NCBI GenBank assembly: GCA_002314855.1
Contig: DCHQ01000036.1
Location: forward strand, 42,210-55,798
Reading direction: 5' to 3'
DNA from: Lachnospiraceae bacterium UBA1748
Lineage (GTDB): Bacteria > Bacillota > Clostridia > Lachnospirales > Lachnospiraceae
Length of the DNA: 13,589 bases
Shown: piece after piece, positions 7,524 through 13,589 of the stretch
Position numbering within the stretch: position 1 is the stretch's first letter
Layout: each line of letters begins with the position of its first letter
Translations under genes and position numbers: made by a program
Notes under the pieces: generated by a model
The model's database searches: none
The model's input: only the letters and a program-made list of their open reading frames with translations
What the model was told of the DNA's origin: nothing

Positions 7524-9197
7524 TTATCTCTGCTTAAGTCTATTAAGTGCTGAGAAGATAGCTCTTACTGATGCTCTTGTGATGTTAGAGCTTACTCCTA
7601 CACCATAAGTAACATTGCCAGTCGCCACATCAAGCATATGGATGTATGCAGCTGCCTGAGCATTAGCACCACTCTGAAGAGCATGCTCCTCATAGTCAAG
7701 AATCTTGATTTCCATATCAAAGTTCTCAATAATACCACGCTTAACAGCATCGATAGGTCCGTTACCTACTGAAGTAAATGACATTTCCTTGCCATCAAAA
7801 TCATAAGATACCTGAACTCTTGTATCAAACTCGCTATCAGTCTCATCCGACATATCATCAACCTTGAGTTTTCTAAAGTGATATGGAGACTTCTTGAGTA
7901 AATACTCCTCACGGAATTTTTCCATGATAGTCTCTGGTGATACCTCACCCTGCTTCTCTGAAATAGCCTGAATAACATCAGCGAATTCTCTGTGCATTCC
8001 CTTAGGAAGCTTGAATCCAAAGTATGTATCCATTACGAATGCTACGCCGCCCTTACCAGACTGAGAATTGATTCGTACGATAGGCTCATACTCACGTCCG
8101 ATATCTGCTGGATCGATAGGGAGGTATGGAACCTGCCATATCTCACTGTTTCTATCACGCATAGCCTTAACGCCCTTATTAATGGCATCCTGATGAGAAC
8201 CTGAGAATGCAGTAAATACGAGCTTACCAGCATATGGATGTCTTGGATGAATAGGTATCTTACAGCATCTCTCGTATATCTCAATAATCTCATTAACATT
8301 ATCAAGCTCAAGCTCTGGGTTAATGCCCTGAGAGAACATGTTATAAGCGATATTACAAATATCAACATTACCAGTACGCTCACCGTTTCCAAAAAGTGTA
8401 CCCTCGATACGGTCAGCTCCTGCAAGAAGTGAAAGCTCAGCTGTAGCAACGCCTTCACCACGGTCATTGTGTGGATGAACTGATAATATTACACAATCTC
8501 TATTATGAAGATGAGAACTTGCCCACTCAATTCTATCAGCAAATACGTTAGGTGTTGTCATCTCAACTGTTGATGGAAGATTAATAATGATAGGGTTATC
8601 AGGAGTAGGTCCCCATGTATCGATAACTGCATTACATACATCAACCGCATAATCAAGCTCTGTACCTGTAAAGCTCTCAGGTGAATACTCAAGAAGAATC
8701 TTACCATCGAAATTCTTGGCACGTTCTTTAACCATGTTAGTACCATCAATAGCTATCTGCTTGATCTGTTCCTTGTCCATACCAAATACAACGTCTCTCT
8801 GAAGAGTTGATGTTGAATTGTAAATATGTACAATAACTTCCTTACATCCTTGAATAGACTCAAATGTTCTATCAAGAAGCTCTGTTCTACACTGTGTAAG
8901 TACCTGAACTCTTACATCATCTGGTATAAGCTTGCGATCAACAAGCTGTCTTAAAAAGTCGAACTCAATCTGGCTGGCTGCTGGGAATCCAATTTCTATA
9001 TCCTTAAATCCTAGCTTAACAAGATACTCAAACATCTCGATCTTCTCGGATACTACCATTGGATCGATTAGGGCCTGATTACCATCTCGTAGATCAACAC
9101 TACACCATATTGGCGCTTTCTCGATTTGATTGTTAGGCCATGTACGCTCTGGGAAATTCTCCACAGGATTGCGCTGGTATCTCTTGTAGTTCAACAT
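7524..9197 (-). CDS. leuA: 2-isopropylmalate synthase
   Basis: Catalyses the first committed step of leucine synthesis: acetyl-CoA plus 2-oxoisovalerate to 2-isopropylmalate, in the cytoplasm. At 557 aa it matches the longer, actinobacterial/fungal-like LeuA class rather than the ~510-aa enterobacterial class. The TIM barrel carries catalytic R37-D38 (DLRDGNQ), IGFPAAS, and the metal-binding HxH at H241/H243 (VHPHNDRG), followed by the GNGERTGN loop. A linker leads to the C-terminal allosteric domain (about 430-557), which contains SVGNGPIDA and a Gly/Ala-rich VGVSSNITRASVRA end; leucine normally binds there. The ATG at 9195-9197 has GGAGG at 9206-9210 with 8-nt spacing. No leuB, leuC or leuD is adjacent. 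Its leader is too short for a T-box. It seems to be a single-gene unit between two terminators. Confidence 0.96.
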   Translation of the reverse strand: MLNYKRYQRNPVENFPERTWPNNQIEKAPIWCSVDLRDGNQALIDPMVVSEKIEMFEYLVKLGFKDIEIGFPAASQIEFDFLRQLVDRKLIPDDVRVQVLTQCRTELLDRTFESIQGCKEVIVHIYNSTSTLQRDVVFGMDKEQIKQIAIDGTNMVKERAKNFDGKILLEYSPESFTGTELDYAVDVCNAVIDTWGPTPDNPIIINLPSTVEMTTPNVFADRIEWASSHLHNRDCVILSVHPHNDRGEGVATAELSLLAGADRIEGTLFGNGERTGNVDICNIAYNMFSQGINPELELDNVNEIIEIYERCCKIPIHPRHPYAGKLVFTAFSGSHQDAINKGVKAMRDRNSEIWQVPYLPIDPADIGREYEPIVRINSQSGKGGVAFVMDTYFGFKLPKGMHREFADVIQAISEKQGEVSPETIMEKFREEYLLKKSPYHFRKLKVDDMSDETDSEFDTRVQVSYDFDGKEMSFTSVGNGPIDAVKRGIIENFDMEIKILDYEEHALQSGANAQAAAYIHMLDVATGNVTYGVGVSSNITRASVRAIFSALNRLKQR

Positions 9198-9215
9198 TAC
9201 ACTATCCTCCTAAAT

Positions 9216-9258
9216 ATATGTTAAAACATATTATAAAAAAGCCCACTTAATATTAAGT
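9216..9258 (-). promoter_or_regulatory. Candidate leuA promoter with a dyad at the start site
   Basis: On the minus strand TATAAT (9230-9235) overlaps the T-tract of the HPr terminator. Transcription would start near 9223, about 25 nt before the leuA ATG. A dyad with 7-bp arms (atatgtt 9216-9222, aacatat 9225-9231) is centred on that point and could be an operator. The best -35, ACTTAA at 9253-9258, lies inside the terminator stem and is poor, so the promoter is uncertain. Confidence 0.35.
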
Positions 9259-9262
9259 GGGC
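9235..9262 (-). terminator. Rho-independent terminator of the HPr gene
   Basis: A perfect 22-nt palindrome at 9241-9262 (arms gcccacttaat and attaagtgggc) starts 7 nt past the HPr stop. Six T follow on the minus strand (complement of 9235-9240). The outer six pairs include five G-C pairs, giving a strong stem. It lies between the HPr and leuA genes and separates them transcriptionally. Confidence 0.9.
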
Positions 9263-9269
9263 TAAATCA

Positions 9270-9533
9270 CTATTCTCCGAGTCCGTTCTCAACGGCTACG
9301 ACCAGATCCTCCAATGCTTCGACCTCATCCTCGCCTTCGCAACAAAACTCTATTTCGTCACCACACTTAACGCACGCGCCAAGCACACTTAGTACGCTTT
9401 TTGCGTTCGCTGTATTCTCCTTAAATGAAAAAGTAATAAGCGATTTAAACTTCATCGCTTCCTTGCATAGATTACCTGCAGGACGTAGATGTAGTCCCGT
9501 AGGATTTTTAATTGTAACCCTCTGCTTTACCAT
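9270..9533 (-). CDS. ptsH: HPr-type phosphocarrier protein
   Basis: An 87-aa protein of normal HPr length. With the ATG at 9531-9533 as start, the catalytic histidine falls exactly at position 15 (TGLHLRPAG) and the regulatory serine at 46 (NAKSVLSVLG), as in Bacillota HPr. HPr takes phosphate from PEP via enzyme I at His15 and passes it to sugar-specific EIIA; HPr kinase phosphorylates Ser46 for catabolite control. Retained His15 argues against a Crh-type protein. GLHLRPAG differs from the usual GIHARPA, and four Cys residues are present. A TTG start two codons earlier leaves only 3 nt to the AAGGGAG site (9543-9549), whereas the ATG has 9 nt. No ptsI is near. It has its own promoter and terminator, though cdaR readthrough is possible. 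Whether it serves sugar PTS or mainly regulation is not decidable here. Confidence 0.88.
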   Translation of the reverse strand: MVKQRVTIKNPTGLHLRPAGNLCKEAMKFKSLITFSFKENTANAKSVLSVLGACVKCGDEIEFCCEGEDEVEALEDLVVAVENGLGE

Positions 9534-9571
9534 AAGCAAGTACTCCCTTCTTATAAAATCCCCATATACAT

Positions 9572-9600
9572 ATTATATCACTAAGCAATTAATTACTCAA
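9572..9600 (-). promoter_or_regulatory. Sigma-A-type promoter of the HPr gene
   Basis: On the minus strand a -35 TTGAGT (9595-9600, four of six consensus) is separated by exactly 17 bp from TATAAT (9572-9577). The -10 is preceded by TGA, making an extended -10 (TGnTATAAT). Transcription would start near 9565, giving a leader of about 32 nt with the ribosome site inside. This is the best promoter match in the window. Confidence 0.65.
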
Positions 9601-9607
9601 GAAATCC

Positions 9608-10912
9608 CTATTTCTTGTCACTGATTGTGACTCCGACCTGGTAGTCATCGTAGGTCTGAATACCATCAGGAAGAATAAATAGAATTCCCATAGAATAGTT
9701 GCCATCTCCAAGCTCAGAAACCCCTAATTCATCCATATAAGCCTGAACATTAACATATCCTGTAATATCATTGCCTTCAATATCATCAAAAGCTCCACTT
9801 ACTCCTATGCCCTTGAACATAAGATAGTGCTTTCCGCCTTCTTCCTTAATATCTGCCCCGCCTAAATTAATCTCGGCGCTCTTGCCTGCAGGAAGATTAA
9901 TAAACTTTAGATTCTCAACCGGAACATTGATGATCTGCTCCACTGTTTTCTCAATATTAACTGTAACTGCTACGTTACCGTCGAAGCTGCTGTCTGCTAA
10001 TCTAACACCCTCTGGAAGATATCTTCCTACATTTACAGATGTAGTATATGTATCATTCTTACCGTCCACATTAATGGCTGTGGCTGGAATCGCAATAACA
10101 CTAATATTATCAATAACAGATGGCTTACCAGCTATATAAACAGCCTTTTTGTCACATTCAAGATCACCCGTGACCACATATCCATCACTTGGAACACCAC
10201 TATAACTATACACAAGATCTACTGCCTTAGTGGCAAGAACTGATGCTGTAACATTGATGTTCTTAATATTCGTAGACAAATTCTGATGAGTAACAATATC
10301 ACCATATTCATCAAGAAGCTTAATATCTGCTGAGGTCGAGATGTCTGTTGTGCGTCCTTCTACGCTGATATCACACTGCGCTTTTTCTATCTGCCCAATA
10401 ATGCTTTCTGGTCCAGATACCTTGATGGTATTCTGGTTAGTCACAACATCACCGACAACATATCCACCTGCTGGACTGCCTTCAATATTAACATTAACTG
10501 GCAAATGAACATCCTTAAGGTTTTCAATACTAAGCTCTAACGCATTGATATCACTCTTAATGGCATCAAGCTTATTAACATTCTTGGTTGTAGTTACTTT
10601 AATGGCAACCGTATCCATAAGTGTAAGGTCCTGAATATCTGCAATCGCCTTGATATCATCCTTACCTATAGATTCAATGACTGATCTCTTACCTATAAGG
10701 GTAACCGAAATAACATTGGAGTTATTCAGTATCTCATAAACCTTGCCTTTTGCTGTAAGTGAATCGGCATTGACTACATCAACCATAACACCTGTGTGAG
10801 TATATGAAATGACTGGGTCATCAATATTAACAACTACAAGCCATAGCACAAACGCTATAACTACTGATAGAAGCTTGAGTCCCCAATTATTGGTTATATT
10901 ACTAATCTTCAT
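9608..10912 (-). CDS. cdaR: CdaR, YbbR-domain regulator of diadenylate cyclase
   Basis: A 434-aa protein with one N-terminal membrane anchor (about residues 11-30, WGLKLLSVVIAFVLWLVVV). It is followed by extracellular beta-rich YbbR repeats, which I read as about four units (roughly 40-125, 135-212, 215-310, 315-430). Gly-Tyr-Val motifs recur (AGGYVVGDV, SDGYVVTGD). CdaR binds the membrane diadenylate cyclase CdaA and adjusts c-di-AMP output. Its gene overlaps the end of cdaA by 11 nt, the classic cdaA-cdaR pairing, and AAAGGA at 10918-10923 is its ribosome site. In many Bacillota glmM follows; here the HPr gene follows instead. Cell-surface repeats fit sensing of wall or turgor state, but that is inference. 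No terminator is visible after its TAG stop. Confidence 0.92.
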   Translation of the reverse strand: MKISNITNNWGLKLLSVVIAFVLWLVVVNIDDPVISYTHTGVMVDVVNADSLTAKGKVYEILNNSNVISVTLIGKRSVIESIGKDDIKAIADIQDLTLMDTVAIKVTTTKNVNKLDAIKSDINALELSIENLKDVHLPVNVNIEGSPAGGYVVGDVVTNQNTIKVSGPESIIGQIEKAQCDISVEGRTTDISTSADIKLLDEYGDIVTHQNLSTNIKNINVTASVLATKAVDLVYSYSGVPSDGYVVTGDLECDKKAVYIAGKPSVIDNISVIAIPATAINVDGKNDTYTTSVNVGRYLPEGVRLADSSFDGNVAVTVNIEKTVEQIINVPVENLKFINLPAGKSAEINLGGADIKEEGGKHYLMFKGIGVSGAFDDIEGNDITGYVNVQAYMDELGVSELGDGNYSMGILFILPDGIQTYDDYQVGVTISDKK

Positions 10913-11864
10913 CGTTTTCCTTTGATTCTTCTACCTCTTCAATAACAGCTGCCCCTCCGCTCACTGTTACCTTAGAATGCTTGGTTCTCTCTCTGAACAT
11001 AGGCTTAATATCAATGTTCTTGGTAAGCCATGGCTTCTTGGACTCTTCAACTGGCTTATCCTGAATAAGCTCAAGTTTCTCACGAAGTCCTTCCTGATTC
11101 AAACCATTATATAATTCACCGCCATAAGCCACGCTGACTTTACCATTTTCCTCAGATACGATAATAGTCATGGAATCTGAGACCTCAGATATACCAACAG
11201 CAGCTCTGTGTCTGGTACCAAGAGCTTTAGATAATGATCTGTTGTCTGATAATGGTAAATAGCATGTGGCAGATACTATTCTGTCATCTCTAAAAATAAC
11301 TGCTCCATCATGAAGAGGAGTATTATGCTCGAAAATGTTAATAATAAGCTGGCTGGAAATATTGGCATCTATACTAATACCTGTCTTCTCATAATCCACA
11401 AGCGAATCCGAACGCTCAAAAACCATGAGCGCACCTGTTTTGTCGCGGCCCATAGCAAATGCAGCCTTAACAACCTCGTCGACTGTGTGATCAGAGTATC
11501 TTCCATCCTTTCTATTGTTATCACTACCTATAAACGATGAAAGAATATTCTTCTTACCCAGCTGTTCAAGAGCTTTACGAAGCTCTGGCTGAAGAACTAC
11601 TACCGCAGCAATAATTGCCATCGATAAGCCCTTCTCTGCTATCCACAATATAGTAGTCATATTAAAGACTACTGCTAATAGCAGGAACAGTAAAATAAGT
11701 GAAAATCCTTTAAACAGTGACCATGCCTTAGTGTTCTTAAGCCAAGCCACAATCTGATAAACAATAAATGAAATAATGGCTATCTCAATAACATCAGTGA
11801 CATGAATGTTCGGCATGTGAATATTCGAAAAGTATTCAATTAAAAATGCTGTAATTCTATCCAT
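10902..11864 (-). CDS. cdaA: Membrane diadenylate cyclase CdaA
   Basis: Makes c-di-AMP from two ATP at the membrane; c-di-AMP controls potassium and osmolyte transport and wall homeostasis in Bacillota. Three N-terminal helices (about 23-43, 50-70, 72-92) precede a DisA_N/DAC catalytic domain. That domain carries the diagnostic DGA motif at 186-188 (LHDGAVI) and RHR at 218-220 (GTRHRAAVG), so the active site looks intact. The C-terminal 60 residues are a charged tail longer than the catalytic fold needs. The length of 320 aa is slightly above the usual ~270-280. The ATG at 11862-11864 has AGAGG only 2 nt upstream, an unusually short spacing, yet no better start was found. It lies 64 nt after the multi-helix membrane gene and overlaps cdaR. 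Confidence 0.95.
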   Translation of the reverse strand: MDRITAFLIEYFSNIHMPNIHVTDVIEIAIISFIVYQIVAWLKNTKAWSLFKGFSLILLFLLLAVVFNMTTILWIAEKGLSMAIIAAVVVLQPELRKALEQLGKKNILSSFIGSDNNRKDGRYSDHTVDEVVKAAFAMGRDKTGALMVFERSDSLVDYEKTGISIDANISSQLIINIFEHNTPLHDGAVIFRDDRIVSATCYLPLSDNRSLSKALGTRHRAAVGISEVSDSMTIIVSEENGKVSVAYGGELYNGLNQEGLREKLELIQDKPVEESKKPWLTKNIDIKPMFRERTKHSKVTVSGGAAVIEEVEESKENDED

Positions 11865-11928
11865 ATCCTCTGTTAATTGTTTATATAATATATGCCTATT
11901 ATTAAATAACTATCTTTAAAACTATAGT

Positions 11929-13152
11929 TTATTCTCTAGTTTTATTACGGCTTGCTCTAGCCTTAGCTAGTGCGGCACGTTCTATGTCTGTAATTCCATC
12001 TTCCTCTCTTCTTGAAGACTGCTTTGAACTGCTACTCTTAGATGAACCAGATGGCTTTCTTGCTTTATCAGTAGGTCTTGAAGAAGACTTGCCGGATGGC
12101 TTTTTAGCTGGTGACTTGCCGGATGGCTTACCTGATCTTTCAGGTCTTTCCGTTCTATTAGATGCTCGTTCTGGTCTTTCACGCTCAGCGCGCACTCTAA
12201 CTGGTCTGTCATCCTCATCATCGTCATCCATCAGTCGCTTAAGAGCTTCCTCGCTAATTGAATTCTTAGGAACAGCCTTAACATAGTAGTAATACTGATC
12301 ATCCTCAAACTGAACATTTTCTGTTCTTGAATAATCCAGATTGAATACAAAAAACTTAACTATATAAGATACTACAACGCCTACTATACTTCCTAAAATA
12401 AGGCCACCTAGTGATACGTAAGTACCATACTTAAGGTCACCTACCATGATAACAATCATATTGATAAGAACACCAGTTACTATGGCCATTGTCCATGAAT
12501 GATCAACTGGAAGTCTACGTACGATATAAACAATTGCAATAGTTACAGCAAATGCTGCTGCCATAACCATCATCTCTCGGTTAAATAACAGCTCTTCCAG
12601 TAAAAACTTGAACTTGCTAAGCATATCCTGATCGGCCATTGCTCTTATAACAGCTTCATTACGAACCACAAAGTAAAGCATGAAGTAAGTGATAACACCA
12701 CATCCTACTGACGCCATGGCTGTAGGAGCCGCAACAAGACCTGCTATAAGTGGCATAGCATACGGTATCCTGAATACAAATGCAAGTGGTGTAAGTACAA
12801 GAAGTATGGAATCCTTTGGTGCAAATCTGAAATACAGAAGGAACATAACAAAAAGCATAATTCCTATTACAGCTGCACTCTCAAGGGACAGGCCATACAT
12901 ATGAAGCATTATATAACCAGCACTAATAATTGGAATAAAATTGAGTGGCAGGAATGATAACAATAGCGACACAACAAGTGTAAGCGCCACGTTATCAATA
13001 CGGCTGGCATATCCAAGCTTGCTATTTATTACTGTAATAGTAATAAACGTTAGTAAAAATTTGGAAAAAGGTCTAGCATAGCTGTCATAACGGCTTATCA
13101 TGACCTTCACATATTCTCGTATATAAAGTAACTTATCCATTGTTTCTTTCAT
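11929..13152 (-). CDS. Multi-helix membrane protein with charged low-complexity tail
   Basis: I do not recognise the family. The 407-aa protein has about nine or ten hydrophobic helices up to residue ~290, with clustered Gly/Ala/Pro (IPYAMPLIAGLVAAPTAMASVGCG). A soluble segment follows (NVQFEDDQYYYYVKAVPKN). The tail begins with an acidic cluster MDDDDEDD (308-315) and ends in about 92 residues rich in Arg, Lys, Ser, Pro and Glu, with KPSG repeats. The helices suggest a transporter-like or scaffold protein; no ATPase or transport motif is visible. The start is the ATG at 13150-13152, with GAGGA at 13161-13165; a GTG at 13188 would lengthen the overlap without a better site. It overlaps the preceding small membrane gene by 20 nt and precedes cdaA by 64 nt, so a link to c-di-AMP signalling is suggested by context only. 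Confidence 0.75.
   Translation of the reverse strand: MKETMDKLLYIREYVKVMISRYDSYARPFSKFLLTFITITVINSKLGYASRIDNVALTLVVSLLLSFLPLNFIPIISAGYIMLHMYGLSLESAAVIGIMLFVMFLLYFRFAPKDSILLVLTPLAFVFRIPYAMPLIAGLVAAPTAMASVGCGVITYFMLYFVVRNEAVIRAMADQDMLSKFKFLLEELLFNREMMVMAAAFAVTIAIVYIVRRLPVDHSWTMAIVTGVLINMIVIMVGDLKYGTYVSLGGLILGSIVGVVVSYIVKFFVFNLDYSRTENVQFEDDQYYYYVKAVPKNSISEEALKRLMDDDDEDDRPVRVRAERERPERASNRTERPERSGKPSGKSPAKKPSGKSSSRPTDKARKPSGSSKSSSSKQSSRREEDGITDIERAALAKARASRNKTRE
12086..12129 (-). repeat. 27-bp-period direct repeat encoding KPSGKS units
   Basis: The 17-mer gacttgccggatggctt occurs at 12086-12102 and 12113-12129, 27 bp apart and in frame. It codes for repeated KPSGKS in the disordered tail. Such repeats can change copy number by slippage. 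Confidence 0.75.
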
Positions 13153-13555
13153 CGTCTTTTTCCTCGGCTTCCTTTCGATACATAGCACTTAATCTTCGAA
13201 GATTATTGTAGTAAATACGAAGAGACCGCCTTGCTATCTTATATCTTAATGCATAAACAACGTAAGTTATGGCAGCATATACAGCAATAAATATTAAATA
13301 TTTTGTTGCGACGCTTTTTCCAAACCCAAGAAGATCCATTTTGTATATGTCCTGCATATACATTTCATAGTCATAAGCGATATATATCGCAAATACTACT
13401 ACGAAGGCTATGGTACCAAAGACAATGGATTTCACTACTTCCTTACCAATATAATCGCCTCTAAAATACGAGCCGATTTCCATATTCCTTTTTCCCTCCC
13501 CTTCTTCGTAGGAGGTCATCTTGGTCATAAGCTTGACTCTTTGTTCATTCAACAT
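13133..13555 (-). CDS. Small two-helix membrane protein
   Basis: Not recognised. The 140-aa frame has two hydrophobic helices (about 42-62, VVKSIVFGTIAFVVVFAIYI, and 87-106, YLIFIAVYAAITYVVYAL). A very basic segment follows (RYKIARRSLRIYYNNLRR) and then an acidic-polar C-terminus. The loop between the helices is tyrosine- and methionine-rich (DYEMYMQDIYKMD). The first ATG at 13553-13555 has AGGA at 13565-13568. An internal ATG at 13481-13483 follows a purine-rich GGGAGGG (13494-13500) and could be the true start, giving 116 aa. Its end overlaps the next membrane gene by 20 nt, so the two are probably translated together and form the visible top of the cdaA operon. The promoter is not evident before the window edge, so more genes may lie upstream. 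Confidence 0.65.
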   Translation of the reverse strand: MLNEQRVKLMTKMTSYEEGEGKRNMEIGSYFRGDYIGKEVVKSIVFGTIAFVVVFAIYIAYDYEMYMQDIYKMDLLGFGKSVATKYLIFIAVYAAITYVVYALRYKIARRSLRIYYNNLRRLSAMYRKEAEEKDDERNNG

Positions 13556-13589
13556 CTTTTCAATTCCTAAAAACTAGCTATTTTAATCT

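Noticed and set aside
8042..8467. Minus-strand frame of 141 aa within leuA
   Set aside because: It lies out of frame inside the catalytic barrel of LeuA, whose motifs are continuous through this region.
9198..9269. T-box or leucine leader peptide for leuA
   Set aside because: Only 72 nt lie between the HPr stop and the leuA start. This is too short for a T-box, and no short Leu-rich frame is present.
11865..11928. Terminator or c-di-AMP riboswitch between the multi-helix membrane gene and cdaA
   Set aside because: The 64-nt gap holds only a weak 12-bp AT-rich palindrome (11919-11930) overlapping the stop codon, without a T-run, and is far too short for a ydaO-type riboswitch.
11984..12286. 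Plus-strand open frame of 100 aa, leucine/serine rich
   Set aside because: It is the complement of the low-complexity tail-coding region; the repeats make stop codons rare on the other strand. No ribosome site or homology is recognised.

Overview
The window is AT-rich with strong Shine-Dalgarno sites. Its gene content (YerB-type DUF3048 lipoprotein, REC-GGDEF and HD-GYP enzymes, CdaA/CdaR, HPr with a regulatory serine, a LeuA of about 557 aa) fits a Gram-positive clostridium, most likely a Lachnospiraceae bacterium of the Butyrivibrio/Pseudobutyrivibrio kind. That placement is inferred from gene families and base composition, not from a marker gene. All genes except the first lie on the minus strand. 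No rRNA, tRNA, CRISPR array or transposase was seen, and no stretch over 300 bases lacks a gene.

Left edge (1-587): the 3' end of a plus-strand DUF3048 lipoprotein gene faces the minus-strand cluster. The convergent gap holds a long bidirectional hairpin terminator, a second hairpin and a 19-bp direct repeat.

Signalling operon (7318 down to 588, read right to left): a seven-helix membrane HD-GYP protein with a C-terminal receiver, then a 920-aa hybrid histidine kinase (six helices, HisKA, HATPase, pseudo-receiver, receiver, Hpt, extra helical tail), a DegV-family protein, and a REC-GGDEF diguanylate cyclase with a second, degenerate GGDEF domain. Gaps are 25 nt, 3 nt and a 23-nt overlap, so the four genes are probably cotranscribed. 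Both the predicted c-di-GMP hydrolase and the synthase carry a receiver, so one tripartite kinase could control opposing enzymes. DegV is the unexpected member, since the family binds fatty acids.

Centre (7441-9600): leuA (2-isopropylmalate synthase) ends at a near-copy of the long bidirectional hairpin found at the left edge. Upstream of leuA sits a monocistronic HPr gene with a good promoter and a perfect 11-bp terminator hairpin. That hairpin lies about 40 nt before the leuA start, and a candidate leuA -10 overlaps its T-tract.

Right part (9608-13555): a membrane operon consisting of a small two-helix protein, a multi-helix protein with a charged disordered tail, the diadenylate cyclase cdaA and its YbbR-domain partner cdaR. 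It makes and tunes c-di-AMP. The window thus carries two separate cyclic-dinucleotide systems, c-di-GMP and c-di-AMP.
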